64,000 nucleotides of DNA from Aeriscardovia sp040773385 (GCA_040773385.1 JAXGWH010000001.1:62001-126000), one strand, 5' to 3'. Positions 50,269 to 59,097 are shown, counted from the first letter of the stretch. The notes: generated by a model not told the origin, from the sequence alone. Numbers and translations are program-made.

Positions 50269-51264
50269 TCACTTGTGCAGCCGTTCGCCCTCGATATCCT
50301 CGACGTTTGTGAAGCCTTCCGGTTCGAGCTGGAAGGTGGTGTGCTCGATGCGGATGGGGAAGTGGTCGCGCACGCATGTCTGCAGCCGGCGAAGGATCTC
50401 CTCCTGCTCGTGCTGGCCGATACCGCGGGCGATGGTCACATGCGCGGAGAGCGCGACGAGGCCCGTGCGGATGGTGCTGATGTGCAGGTCGTGGACGGCG
50501 ACGACGCTCGGCACGGAGGAGAGATGCCGGCGCACTTCCTGCGGATCGATCCCCTCGGGCACCTCGATGAGCAGCACGCGCACGGCGTGGCCGAGGATCT
50601 TCAAGGCCCGCGGGAAGATGAGGACCGCGATGACGGCGCCGGCCACGGCGTCGGCGCCGCCCCAGCCGGTCAGCCACATGACGAGGCAGCCGAGCAGCAC
50701 GGCGACCGAGCCGAGCGCGTCGTTGCACACCTCGAGGAACGCGGCCTTCATGTTGAGGTTGTCGCCGCGCTGGGCGCGCAGCACGAAGAGCGAGGCGAGA
50801 TTGGCGAGCAGGCCGATCGCGCCGAACAGGGCGAGCAGGGGCATGTCCTCCACGGGGTCGGGCTCGAAGAAGAGGCGGCGGACGGCCTCGATGATGGCGA
50901 AGATGCCCACGAGCAGAAGGACCGTCGCGGAGACGGCGCTCGTGAGGATCTCCAGCCTGTCCCAGCCCCAGCTGCGCCGCTGCGTGGGCTTTTTGGACAT
51001 GAGGACGGCCGTGGTGAGCGAGGCGGCCAGCACCGCAAGATCGGTGAGCATGTGCGCGCAGTCCACGCCCAGCGCGAGGGAGCGGGTGATGACCGCGCCG
51101 ACCACCTCGGCGATGAAGATGATGAGGTTGAAGCAGAACGTGGTCGCGAGCCTGCGGGCATGCCCTTTGGCGTCGGCCGCGGAATTGTGGTCCGCCCGCC
51201 GTCCTTGATCGTGGGCGCGTCCCTGATCGAACTTCTGATCGAGTTTCTGATCTGATTGCGTCAT
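50269..51264 (-). CDS. Cation diffusion facilitator (CzcD-like metal efflux)
   Basis: Proton-driven exporter of zinc or a similar divalent metal. The 331-residue protein has about six membrane segments and the CDF signature ALGVDCAHMLTDLAVLAASL (HxxxD in helix 2). In helix 5 the usual HxxxD is ExxxD (EVCNDALGSVAV), a variant that may shift metal preference. The C-terminal cytoplasmic domain (VPEGIDPQEVRRHLSSVPSVVAVHDLHISTI) is the usual ferredoxin-like regulatory fold. The N-terminal tail is Asp/Gln/Arg rich. The ATG at 51264 is preferred; 51327 is in frame but not family-like. It stands upstream of tmRNA on the same strand. Confidence 0.92.
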   Translation of the reverse strand: MTQSDQKLDQKFDQGRAHDQGRRADHNSAADAKGHARRLATTFCFNLIIFIAEVVGAVITRSLALGVDCAHMLTDLAVLAASLTTAVLMSKKPTQRRSWGWDRLEILTSAVSATVLLLVGIFAIIEAVRRLFFEPDPVEDMPLLALFGAIGLLANLASLFVLRAQRGDNLNMKAAFLEVCNDALGSVAVLLGCLVMWLTGWGGADAVAGAVIAVLIFPRALKILGHAVRVLLIEVPEGIDPQEVRRHLSSVPSVVAVHDLHISTIRTGLVALSAHVTIARGIGQHEQEEILRRLQTCVRDHFPIRIEHTTFQLEPEGFTNVEDIEGERLHK

Positions 51265-51389
51265 ATCCGGCCTGCTTCCCTTCGGTCGATCCCACCTACG
51301 ATGGTATCCGTCGAAACCGTCTGTCACCCCGGGGTGCGGGCCGGTGGAACAAGCTGTGACGGCCGTGTGGGGAATGGCGGTGATGCCCG

Positions 51390-52223
51390 TTAGCCCAGCC
51401 GTGCCCAGCGGATGAGGTTCTTGACGGCGGCGGTGTGCGGCGGCCCGTTGAAGACGCCGATCTGCAGGTCTTTGCCGTCTTTGGAGCGCAGATCCCGCAC
51501 GGACGGGTTCCCGCTTTGTCCGAGCCGCAGCGCGTAGGTCCTGATGGCACCCTTGCCCGCTTTGTTCTGGGTCTCGCTCCCGGTGGCGTAGCGCATCCCG
51601 GCGTACCGCACGCCGGCGGCCGACGCGGCCTTTTCCCCGGCATAGGCATACACGTCGGCAAGGTAGCCCAGGCCGGCGAGCTTCTTCATCACAGGCGCGG
51701 TGGCGACCACCACGTCAAGACTGCTCGAGGAGGCGTCGACGCGCAGTTTGACGGACGTCTGGCCGGAGTAGGCGTAGGTCGCGTCCACCCGCACCGGGTC
51801 GGTGGCCAGATGCGCTGCCTGTAGTGTCTTCTGCAGCCCGGTCGCCTGCTTCGGGCCGAGCACGTCGGCGAAGGAGACGACCTGCAGGCCCGTCTTCTTC
51901 TGTTTGGACGAGACGACCGAGGTGACAAGGGAGATCACGAGCACGACTGCCAGAAGAATGCCCACAATCGGCCAGAGGAACTCCTGGCGGAAGTAGACCG
52001 CCTTCTCGCGACCGCGCAGACGGCGGAAACGGGCGAAACGGCCCTCCTCCGGTTTTTTCGAGCTGGCGCTGAGCGCCTCGATCGTCTCGAGCTGCTCCCG
52101 CGTCAGGGTCGCGGAGGAGGGCCGTTCCCGATCGGACCGTTTCGATCGGGACGCCTGCTGCTGTTGTTGTTGTTTTGGCTCGCCGGCGTCTGATCCGTCG
52201 GTATCCGGATTGTTTGACGTCAT
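51390..52223 (-). CDS. Single-pass membrane protein of unknown function
   Basis: The 277-residue product has a cytoplasmic, Gln- and Ser-rich tail (a run of six Gln near residue 18) with a possible helix (LTREQLETIEALSASS). One membrane segment lies at ~83-106 (LWPIVGILLAVVLVISLVTSVVSS). The ~170-residue outer domain begins LQVVSFADVLGPKQATGL. In the outer domain the pattern DVVVATAPVMKKLAGLGYLADV recalls a lobe of extracellular solute-binding proteins, but no family is certain. It begins 4 bp after the fructokinase stop, so they share a message. Confidence 0.75.
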   Translation of the reverse strand: MTSNNPDTDGSDAGEPKQQQQQQASRSKRSDRERPSSATLTREQLETIEALSASSKKPEEGRFARFRRLRGREKAVYFRQEFLWPIVGILLAVVLVISLVTSVVSSKQKKTGLQVVSFADVLGPKQATGLQKTLQAAHLATDPVRVDATYAYSGQTSVKLRVDASSSSLDVVVATAPVMKKLAGLGYLADVYAYAGEKAASAAGVRYAGMRYATGSETQNKAGKGAIRTYALRLGQSGNPSVRDLRSKDGKDLQIGVFNGPPHTAAVKNLIRWARLG

Positions 52224-52227
52224 CGGC

Positions 52228-53151
52228 TCAGTGCTTCTGGACCGACGCGGAGGCCGATGTCTGCTGCTCGCTGACGTAATCGTGGATCTCGGCAGGGTAG
52301 TCCGGCCAGGCGCCGTTCTGTGTGCACACGTAGGCGGCGGTGTTGACGGCCTTGCGATGCGCGGCCTTCTGGGACTCGCCCTTGAGCTCGCTGATGGCGA
52401 ACGTGCCGGAGAAGGCATCGCCCGCACCGACCGTGTCGACCACGCTGACCTTCGGGGTGGCGAACTTCGTTGTCTCCTTGTCGGAGACGACGATGGAATA
52501 CTCCGAGCCCGCGGTGAGGATCACATAGTCGAGGTGATAGGTCGACAGGAACCAGCGGCAGGCGGCCTCGTCGCCCGCGGGGATCGGGAACATCGTGCGC
52601 AGCAGGACGAGCTCGTCATCGTTCATCTTGAAGACGGTGGCCTCATCGAGCAGCTCGTCGATGAGCTCCTTCGAGTAGAAGTGCTGGCGGATGTTGATGT
52701 CGAAGTATTTGACCGCGCCTGGCTTCGCATCGCGCAGCAGGGCGAGGATGGTCTCACGCGACTCGGGGTTGCGCAGCGCGAGTGTGCCGAAGCAGATGGC
52801 GTCGGCTGTGGAGACGAGGTCAGAGAGGTCGTGGTTGAGACGGATGTGGTCCCATCCCACGTTCTCGGTGATCGTCCACTGCGGTACGCCGTTCTCGTCG
52901 AGCTTGGCATGCGTGGTGCCGGTCGGATAGCTGTTGTGCTGCAGGATCGCGCTGATGTGGTGGCTGTGGACCGCACCGGCCAGCTCATCGCCGAGCTGGT
53001 CGTTGCCCACCGCGGAGATGGCATAGCCGTCGCCGCCGTTCATCGTGGCATGGTAGACGAAGTTGGTGGGGGCGCCTCCCGCACGCCTGCCTGAGGGGAG
53101 CATGTCCCACAGGATCTCACCGATGCTGAGCACGACTGGTTTGTTCTCCAT
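52228..53151 (-). CDS. PfkB-family sugar kinase, probable fructokinase
   Basis: Phosphorylates a sugar, most likely fructose, with ATP. The 307-residue protein starts VVLSIGEILWDMLPSGRRAGGAPTNFVYHA, the PfkB N-terminal motif, and has the second signature VSVVDTVGAGDAFSGTFA, where the aspartate of GAGD is the catalytic base. The ATG at 53151 follows TGGAGGAATTGCC. It is transcribed away from xylA and shares the 369-bp intergenic region with it; TAATAA near the minus-strand start (about 53195) may be its -10. Fructokinase feeds the bifid shunt; the exact substrate is inferred from resemblance to bifidobacterial enzymes. Confidence 0.88.
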   Translation of the reverse strand: MENKPVVLSIGEILWDMLPSGRRAGGAPTNFVYHATMNGGDGYAISAVGNDQLGDELAGAVHSHHISAILQHNSYPTGTTHAKLDENGVPQWTITENVGWDHIRLNHDLSDLVSTADAICFGTLALRNPESRETILALLRDAKPGAVKYFDINIRQHFYSKELIDELLDEATVFKMNDDELVLLRTMFPIPAGDEAACRWFLSTYHLDYVILTAGSEYSIVVSDKETTKFATPKVSVVDTVGAGDAFSGTFAISELKGESQKAAHRKAVNTAAYVCTQNGAWPDYPAEIHDYVSEQQTSASASVQKH

Positions 53152-53410
53152 GGCAATTCCTCCAGAATAGGGTGATCGTCCACTTCTATTTATTACTCTT
53201 CTCAGGCCGGGAGCGCACCTGTACCGCACCATGATTTTTTGGACAGGCGGGGGTGTCCGGCCGGGATCTGCGGGACGGGCGGTGGTGACGTCAGCGGCGG
53301 CGGTGACAGCAGAGGCGGTGACGGGCACGGTATGGGCGAAGGCGGCGAACAGAAAGACAGGAGGGGGAGGCGGGAAGAAGGGATGGGCGGGGATCACCGA
53401 GAGAAACGAA

Positions 53411-53453
53411 TTAGTTAAACCATTTGACAAAGTACCCTGATCGGTCGCACAAT
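53411..53453 (+). promoter_or_regulatory. xylA promoter with XylR-type operator
   Basis: An operator-like dyad, half-sites TTAGTTAAA (53411-53419) and TTTGACAAA (53423-53431), covers the -35 box TTGACA (53424-53429). A -10 CACAAT follows at 18 bp (53448-53453). The dyad is nearly the same as the one between xylB and xylR, so the ROK protein should repress both. Confidence 0.82.
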
Positions 53454-53473
53454 GGGGATGTCACCCAAAGGCG

Positions 53474-53493
53474 GCCGCCGCCAGAGCGGCGGC
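53474..53493 (+). promoter_or_regulatory. GC hairpin in the xylA leader
   Basis: GCCGCCGC-CAGA-GCGGCGGC forms a perfect 8-bp stem 27 bp before the xylA ATG and just after the expected start site. A stable 5' hairpin may protect this abundant message from decay. It lies upstream of, and does not cover, the AAGGAG ribosome site. Confidence 0.5.
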
Positions 53494-53520
53494 GCGTACA
53501 ACGATGTGCAAGGAGCACCA

Positions 53521-54870
53521 ATGGCAGATCTGTGGGACATCGACAAGATCCCGTTCGCGGGCCACGACAAGGGCGTCAAGGAAGGCCTCGGCTTCCATTA
53601 CTACGACCCTGAGCGCGTGGTGGCCGGCAAGAAGATGAAGGACTGGCTGCGTTTCGCCGTGGCCTACTGGCATTCCTTCACCAACACCCTCAACGACAAC
53701 TTCGGCGACGGCGCCGCCCAGCGCCCGTACTACGGCAAGTACTCCGACCCGGAGGACCAGGCGCTCTGCCTCGTCGACTACGCCTTCGAGTTCATGCAAA
53801 AGCTCGGCGCCGAGTACTTCTGCTTCCACGACCGCAACGTCGCCCCGCAGGGCGACACCCTCCGCGAGACCGACCGCAACCTCGACAAGGTCATCGACAA
53901 GATCGAGGAGGACATGAAGTCCACCGGCATCAAGCTGCTGTGGAACACCTGCGACACGTTCACCGACGTGCGCTTCGTGCGCGGCGCCTCGACCGCCCCG
54001 AACCGTCAGATCTTCGAGTATGTGGCCGGCCAGCAGCGCAAGTCGCTGGAGATCGCCAAGCGCCTCGGCGCCGAGAACTATGTGTTCTGGGGCGGCCGTG
54101 AGGGCTGGGAGTCCATCTGGAACACCGACGTCAAGCGCGAGCAGGAGCACATGGCGGAGTGGTTCCGCATGTGCCATGACTACGCCACAAGCATCGGCCT
54201 CGACGCGCAGTTCCTCATCGAGCCCAAGCCGCAGGAGCCGACCACCCACCAGTACGACTGGGATGTGGCCACCGCGCTCAACTTCTGCAAGACCTATGGC
54301 CTCGACTTCTTCCGCATCAACATCGAGGGCAACCATGCCAACCTCGCCCGCCATTCTTATGGCGAGGAGGTCCGCACCGCGGTCGACGCCGGCAAGCTCG
54401 GCTCGCTCGATGCCAACCAGGGCAACAAGTTCGTCGGCTGGGACATGGATGAGTTCCCGGTCGACCTCTACGACACCACCCAGGTGATGTGGGAGGTCAT
54501 GCGCGCGGGCTCGATCGGCCCCCACGGCGGTCTCAACTTCGACGCCAAGCCGCGCCGCACCTCCTTCACGGCGGAGGATCTGTTCCGTGCGCACATCGCC
54601 GGTATGGATTCCTATGCCGCTGGCCTGCTCGTGGCCGACAAGATGCACCAGGACCACTTCATCGAGGATCTGTGGGCCGACCGTTACAAGAGCTGGGACA
54701 CCCCGCTGGGCAAGTCCATCGAGGCCGGTCACGAGACGCTCGAGTCGCTCGAGAAGGGCGTGCTCGACGTGCCGGAGAAGGAGCTCGTCGCGGGCAATGA
54801 GTCCGACCATCTCGAGTCCGTCATGGCGACCATCAACAACTACATGGTCAAGGCTCTGGCAAATGCCTGA
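53521..54870 (+). CDS. xylA: Xylose isomerase
   Basis: Interconverts D-xylose and D-xylulose using two divalent metals. The 449-residue length fits the class II enzyme. Motifs: the catalytic histidine in YFCFHDRNVAP, the signature VFWGGREGWESI, metal-ligand region FLIEPKPQEPTTHQYDWD, the NIEGNHANLARHS segment (family NIExNHATLAGHT), and GLNFDAKPRR. The ATG at 53521 follows AAGGAG. Codons are strongly biased to C/G endings, as in highly expressed genes. A regulated promoter lies upstream and a terminator follows. xylB, needed for the next step, is 1 kb downstream on the other strand. Confidence 0.97.
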   Translation: MADLWDIDKIPFAGHDKGVKEGLGFHYYDPERVVAGKKMKDWLRFAVAYWHSFTNTLNDNFGDGAAQRPYYGKYSDPEDQALCLVDYAFEFMQKLGAEYFCFHDRNVAPQGDTLRETDRNLDKVIDKIEEDMKSTGIKLLWNTCDTFTDVRFVRGASTAPNRQIFEYVAGQQRKSLEIAKRLGAENYVFWGGREGWESIWNTDVKREQEHMAEWFRMCHDYATSIGLDAQFLIEPKPQEPTTHQYDWDVATALNFCKTYGLDFFRINIEGNHANLARHSYGEEVRTAVDAGKLGSLDANQGNKFVGWDMDEFPVDLYDTTQVMWEVMRAGSIGPHGGLNFDAKPRRTSFTAEDLFRAHIAGMDSYAAGLLVADKMHQDHFIEDLWADRYKSWDTPLGKSIEAGHETLESLEKGVLDVPEKELVAGNESDHLESVMATINNYMVKALANA

Positions 54871-54924
54871 GACGACAGGAATCCTCTGATACTGATTTGA
54901 GATTATGAGGATTCCTCTTCAGGT

Positions 54925-54957
54925 GGGTGCCCGTCGTTGTGATGGCGATGGGCACCC
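54925..54957 (+). terminator. Hairpin after xylA
   Basis: GGGTGCCC / GGGCACCC with further inner pairing gives a ~12-bp stem with one G-T pair. The downstream sequence is only moderately T-rich (CATCATTTCCCTTTC), so this may act as a first, weaker terminator or a 3' stabiliser. Confidence 0.55.
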
Positions 54958-54977
54958 GTCCCATCATTTCCCTTTCG

Positions 54978-55009
54978 GGGCGGTCCTGACAGCCGCCCTT
55001 TTTCTTTTC
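54978..55009 (+). terminator. Intrinsic terminator after xylA
   Basis: GGGCGG / CCGCCC stem with a 9-base loop followed by TTTTTCTTTTCT. It is the stronger of two hairpins downstream of xylA. Confidence 0.85.
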
Positions 55010-55087
55010 TCATTTCAGATCCGATTTGTCGTCGGTACTGTTGTCTCTATCGTCGTGATCATGAGTGGTTTTGTCCGGAGGAATCGC

Positions 55088-55813
55088 ATGACACAGAACA
55101 CAGACAGAAAAAATTCAGGCAGGAAATCAGAAAACCACCGGGACCTGCCCTCCAGCACCGTCGAGCATGTCTCGATCGACGACCCTCCGCAGGATCTCGA
55201 CGCGCTCATCGAGCAGTATGACGATGTGCGCGCCCTCTTTGCCGGCGAGTGGATGCGGTACCGCACATCACAGATTCTGCCGCGGCTGACCGCCCAGACC
55301 CAGGCGACATGCGCCCGCATCAACAGCATCTATTTCGACGATACCGCCGAGGCCGTCCGCCTGTTCCAGCGGTTGGTCCCCGGCGCGGGGGAGGGCGTCG
55401 ACTTCCGCCCGCCCGTCAGCCTCGACTACGGCATCGGCCTGACCATCGGGGAGGGCACGTTCCTCAACTGCGGCTTCCTCATCACCGGCGGCGGGCGCGT
55501 CACCATCGGCAGGCACTGCCTCATCGGCTCGCGCTGTTCCATCTACACACCCAACCATGCCCTCGCCGCTGTGCCGCGCCGCCAGGCATGGGAGCGCACG
55601 AGCCCCGTCACCATCGGCGACAACGTGTGGCTCGGCGGCTCGGTCACCATCTGCCCAGGTGTGCATATCGGTGACAATTCGGTGATCGGCGCGGGTTCCG
55701 TGGTGGTGAAGGATATCCCGGCGAACGTGGTCGCCGTGGGAAACCCATGCCATGTGGTCAAACAGATCCCTGAGGAGGATGACGGCGGGGCGGCCGTGCC
55801 GGAAGAGGGCTGA
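55088..55813 (+). CDS. Hexapeptide-repeat O-acetyltransferase
   Basis: Acetyl-CoA-dependent acetyltransferase of the LacA/Maa (galactoside/maltose acetyltransferase) type. The 241-residue protein has an N-terminal helical Mac domain (LFAGEWMRYRTSQILPRLTAQTQATCARINSIYF). A left-handed beta helix follows with hexapeptide repeats (IGEGTFLNCGFLITGGGRVTIGRHCLIGSRCSIYTPNHAL, containing the catalytic-type histidine), then VTIGDNVWLGGSVTICPGVHIGDNSVIGAGSVVVKDIP. The first ~35 residues are an unusual hydrophilic leader. The ATG at 55088 has GGAGG six bases upstream. TTGTCG/TATCGT near 55026 may be its promoter. Substrate unknown; a sugar is likely from context. Confidence 0.9.
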   Translation: MTQNTDRKNSGRKSENHRDLPSSTVEHVSIDDPPQDLDALIEQYDDVRALFAGEWMRYRTSQILPRLTAQTQATCARINSIYFDDTAEAVRLFQRLVPGAGEGVDFRPPVSLDYGIGLTIGEGTFLNCGFLITGGGRVTIGRHCLIGSRCSIYTPNHALAAVPRRQAWERTSPVTIGDNVWLGGSVTICPGVHIGDNSVIGAGSVVVKDIPANVVAVGNPCHVVKQIPEEDDGGAAVPEEG

Positions 55814-55878
55814 GACCGTCATCCTTCTGACCGTCGTCGGGCAGGCAATCCTGACCGCCGCACGGCAGGAATAAAAAT

Positions 55879-55910
55879 GGGCCTCTTCGGGAATCAACCC
55901 GAAGGGGCCC
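55879..55910 (-). terminator. Terminator of xylB (convergent hairpin)
   Basis: GGGCCTCTTCGGG / CCCGAAGGGGCCC with a 6-base loop. Read on the minus strand it is followed by ATTTTTATT, a T-run that fits xylB, which stops 25 bp before. There is no T-run on the plus strand. Confidence 0.9.
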
Positions 55911-55934
55911 TGTCGTCGTCAGGACGAGGACGTC

Positions 55935-57452
55935 TCAGGCACGCCAGCAGGCATACTGCTCGTAGACCTTCTGGCCTTCCTCGACGGATTCAGGGTCGGC
56001 GGTGTACGTCTCCTCGATTGTGCGCTGCCACACCGGCGGCTTGGCCTTTCCGGAGAGCACCCACGCGGCCTGGCGGGCGGCGCCGATCGCCACATACTCG
56101 TCGGTCCTGGGCAGCTCGATGTCCATGCCCCAGATGGCCGGGCCGAGCCGGCGCACGGCAGGCGACTTTGCCCCGCCGCCGATGAGCAGCAGATGTTTGA
56201 TCGGCACGCCGAGTCGGCGCAGGTCCTCCAGGCCGTCGCGCTGCGAGCACAGCAGCGCCTCCACGAACGCGCGCGCGACATTCTCCCGGGTCGTGTTCGC
56301 CAGCGTCATCCCCTCAAGGCGGCCCTGCGCGGTCGGGCGGTTCGGTGTGCGCTCGCCGTCGAAGAACGGGATGAGCGTGACGCCCTGCGCACCGGCGGGG
56401 GCGGAGAACGCGAGGTCCGCGAGCTCGTCATAGCCGACGCCGAGCAGATGGCAGCCGGCGTCGAGGATGCGCGAGGCGTTGATCGTGCAGGCCAGCGGCA
56501 CGAACCGGCCGGTGAGGTCGGCGAACCAGTTGATGGCGCCCGTCTCGTCGTAGGCCTCCGTATCGCTGATGGCCGCCGCCACACCGGACGTGCCCAGCGA
56601 GACGGACACGTCTCCCGGCACCATCGACAGGCCGAAGCTCGCCGTGGCGTTGTCGCCGCCGCCGGGGGAGAGCACGCAGCCGCCCTCCACGTCCGCACCG
56701 GCCACGCGGGAATCAGCGAGCCCTGCCTGCTCGTGCGGGCCGAGCACCTTCGGTAGGATGACGGCGTCCGCGTCGGCGGTGCCGCCGAGGGCGAGTTGGA
56801 GCAGGTCACGGCGGTAGACATTGTTGACGGGATCAAAGTAACCGGTGCCCGAGGCGTCGGAGCGGTCGGTCACAAGGTGGGAGAGCGCCTTCCTGCCCTC
56901 CTCGGCGCTGTCCGCCGGGCCGTAGCCGGCGATGCGCCAGGTGAGCCAGTCGTGCGGCAGACAGATCGCCGCGATCCTGCGGGCGTTGTCCGGCTCGTTC
57001 TGTGCGACCCAGGCCACTTTTGTGATGGTGATGGAGCTGATGAGCGAGGTGCCCACAGCATGCACCCACGCGCTGATGCCCGCGGCGTGGACGGCCTTCC
57101 CGTCGGCACCCTCGCCCGCGACTTTCCGCCCGAGGGCGTCGATGAGCGCGTCCGCCTGCGGGGCGGAACGGATGTCGTTCCACAGCAGGGCGTCGCGGAT
57201 CACACGGCCGTGGTCGTCGAGCAGGACCATGCCGTGCTGCTGGCCGCCGACGCCCAGCGCCGCCACATCGTCGAGGCCCCCTGCCTCCTGTGCGGCCTTT
57301 TTGAATGCCGTCCACCAGTGTTCCGGGTCGATGCTCGTGCCGTCCGGATGGCGCGCCGTGCCGATGCGCACGAGAGCGCCGGTGTCCGCATCGGTCACGC
57401 GGACCTTGCACGACTGGGTGGAGGTGTCCACCCCGGCCACGAGCTGTGTCAT
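55935..57452 (-). CDS. xylB: Xylulokinase
   Basis: Phosphorylates D-xylulose to D-xylulose 5-phosphate, which enters the bifid shunt directly through phosphoketolase. The 505-residue FGGY kinase starts LVAGVDTSTQSCKVRV. It has VGGQQHGMVLLD, LLWNDIRSAPQA, CLPHDWLTWRIAG, the FGGY segment VSLGTSGVAAAISDT, and the C-terminal signature LLLIGGGAKSPAVRRLGPAI. The ATG at 57452 follows AAAGGAGA at the right distance; upstream frame is not conserved. It diverges from xylR across 250 bp containing the operator. Confidence 0.96.
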   Translation of the reverse strand: MTQLVAGVDTSTQSCKVRVTDADTGALVRIGTARHPDGTSIDPEHWWTAFKKAAQEAGGLDDVAALGVGGQQHGMVLLDDHGRVIRDALLWNDIRSAPQADALIDALGRKVAGEGADGKAVHAAGISAWVHAVGTSLISSITITKVAWVAQNEPDNARRIAAICLPHDWLTWRIAGYGPADSAEEGRKALSHLVTDRSDASGTGYFDPVNNVYRRDLLQLALGGTADADAVILPKVLGPHEQAGLADSRVAGADVEGGCVLSPGGGDNATASFGLSMVPGDVSVSLGTSGVAAAISDTEAYDETGAINWFADLTGRFVPLACTINASRILDAGCHLLGVGYDELADLAFSAPAGAQGVTLIPFFDGERTPNRPTAQGRLEGMTLANTTRENVARAFVEALLCSQRDGLEDLRRLGVPIKHLLLIGGGAKSPAVRRLGPAIWGMDIELPRTDEYVAIGAARQAAWVLSGKAKPPVWQRTIEETYTADPESVEEGQKVYEQYACWRA

Positions 57453-57645
57453 GATGTCTCCTTTGACGATGTCTTCGACGATGTCACGGTGGTGTCCCGT
57501 CCCGGTCGTCCTGGGTGATGCACGATGACGGGGCATCGCGTGCGAGCCCGGGTTCCGGACCAGGACGGTGACGTTTGTCCTGCCGCGTATCCTCGGCCGT
57601 GCGGCGGGCTGATCAGGCGTGCCGCCGGTTTTGTGCCATACTTGA

Positions 57646-57666
57646 TTAGTTTAACGCTTTGACTAA
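57646..57666. promoter_or_regulatory. XylR-type operator between xylB and xylR
   Basis: Half-sites TTAGTTTAA (57646-57654) and TTTGACTAA (57658-57666) around CGC form a near-palindrome. It matches the dyad at the xylA promoter at most positions. It lies 37 bp before xylR and 194 bp before xylB, so the regulator should control itself and xylB. Confidence 0.85.
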
Positions 57667-57702
57667 ATACAGGGCAACAGACCACGAAAGGGCGGACAAA
57701 CG

Positions 57703-58980
57703 ATGATCAAGGCTGATCAGGACTCGTTGCGGGACCACAATCTCTCTCTGCTGCTGGGAACGCTGCTCGGCCAGGGAAGACCGCTCAGCCGGGCCGAGCT
57801 CGCCAAGAGGACGGGTCTGACGAAGGCCACCGTCTCCCTGCTCATCGCGCTGCTGCTGCGTACGGGGGTGCTGACCGAGCTTGCCCCCGATTCCGCCTCG
57901 GTCGGACGTCCCTCACGCCCCCTTGGGATCGCCCCGACATCATTGTTCGGCGTGGGGCTGCAGGTCAACACGGATGGCTACGGCTACAGCCTCATCCGTC
58001 TCGATGGCCGCACGCAGGCCAGCACCTGGGTGGGTCGCGATATGGAGGGCGTCCGCCCCGAGGAGGTCTTCTCAGAACTGTCAGGACTTGTGCTCCCGTC
58101 GGTCGAGACGGCCGAGAGGCAGGGGATGCGCATGGCCGGCGCGGCGATCGGCCTGCCCGGTCTTGTCGAGGACGGCAGATGGCTGCTGTCCGCACCGAAC
58201 CTGGGGTGGGGGCGGTGCGATCTGCGGCAATTCCCGCTCATCCGCGATCTGGACGTCACCGCCGCCAACGAGGCGAACCTTGCCGCCATCTCGCAGATCC
58301 CCGGCTATGCGACGCCCGCCGTCGGCGACGAGACCGTCGGGCGGGACTCCTCATTCCTGTATCTCTCCACCGACATCGGCATCGGCGGGGCGATCGTCGA
58401 AGACGGCCGTCTGTACACGGGCGGACGTGGCTTCGCCGGGGAGTTCGGCCATCTCAGCGTCGACATGGACGGGCCGTTGTGCGCCTGCGGCCGGCACGGG
58501 TGTCTCGAGATGTATGCCGGGCGCCGGGCGCTTGTCGAGGGCGCCGGCATCGCCGCGCATGGCGCGAGCGCCCAGTCGGTCAACGCACGCCGGCTCGTCG
58601 CGGCCTGGAAGGCGGGCGATCCTGCCGCGCGGGAGGCTTTGGACCGTGGTCTGCGGGCGATGGAGTCGGCACTCGTCTCGCTCATCAATGCTACGGACAT
58701 CCCCACCGTTGTCCTCGGTGGGTTCTGGACGAATTTCGATGAGGGTTTCGCGAGCGATATCGAGCGGAATCTGCAGCGTTCCGTCCTCGCCGGCCCGCAC
58801 CAGAAGGTCATCGTCCGGCTTGCCGGGAGGGGAGGCCATCCAGCGCTCGCCGGGGCGGCCCGGCTCGGGCTGCGACGGTTCGTCGAGCATCCCGCGGCCC
58901 TGCTCGCCGCCATCGAGGACGGGGCAGGATCGGGGGAAGTGCCGGCGGGCTCCGACGACGACAGATCCGCCCGCCGGTGA
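57703..58980 (+). CDS. xylR: ROK-family xylose repressor
   Basis: The 425-residue protein combines an N-terminal winged helix (LSRAELAKRTGLTKATVSLLIALLLRTGVL, about residues 26-60) with a ROK sugar-binding domain. The ROK part shows STDIGIGGAIVEDGRLYTGGRGFAGEFGH and the zinc-binding CACGRHGCLEMYAG. This layout defines XylR/NagC-type repressors that release DNA when the sugar binds. Adjacency to xylB and matching dyads at xylA and xylB-xylR point to xylose as signal. AAAGGG precedes the ATG at 57703. Confidence 0.92.
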   Translation: MIKADQDSLRDHNLSLLLGTLLGQGRPLSRAELAKRTGLTKATVSLLIALLLRTGVLTELAPDSASVGRPSRPLGIAPTSLFGVGLQVNTDGYGYSLIRLDGRTQASTWVGRDMEGVRPEEVFSELSGLVLPSVETAERQGMRMAGAAIGLPGLVEDGRWLLSAPNLGWGRCDLRQFPLIRDLDVTAANEANLAAISQIPGYATPAVGDETVGRDSSFLYLSTDIGIGGAIVEDGRLYTGGRGFAGEFGHLSVDMDGPLCACGRHGCLEMYAGRRALVEGAGIAAHGASAQSVNARRLVAAWKAGDPAAREALDRGLRAMESALVSLINATDIPTVVLGGFWTNFDEGFASDIERNLQRSVLAGPHQKVIVRLAGRGGHPALAGAARLGLRRFVEHPAALLAAIEDGAGSGEVPAGSDDDRSARR

Positions 58981-59015
58981 GACGCCCGCTGTGATGTGGG
59001 ATGTCCCGGTGGTGT

Positions 59016-59097
59016 CAGGCACTCTGTCGTCACCGGGACATCCACTGAACGTCAGGCGCCCCGTCGTCACCAGAATGCCAGGCGCCCCGTCGTCACC
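59016..59097. repeat. Three dispersed 19-bp copies of CAGGCRCYCYGTCGTCACC
   Basis: Copies at 59016, 59053 and 59079 in the gap between xylR and the Nudix gene. The last contains the Nudix stop codon. Spacing is unequal (37 and 26 bp). Confidence 0.8.

Larger units (their letters stand above)
53152..53520. other. 369-bp divergent control region between fructokinase and xylA
   Basis: It contains the fructokinase ribosome site and probable -10, a purine-rich stretch of no clear function (53340-53400), the xylA promoter with XylR-type operator (53411-53453), and the xylA leader hairpin (53474-53493). No gene is supported. Confidence 0.75.

Noticed and set aside
49547..51208. A 553-codon open frame on the plus strand
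   Set aside because: It lies across the tmRNA and the opposite-strand metal transporter, has no ribosome site, and its product has no family pattern; it is a by-product of high GC content.
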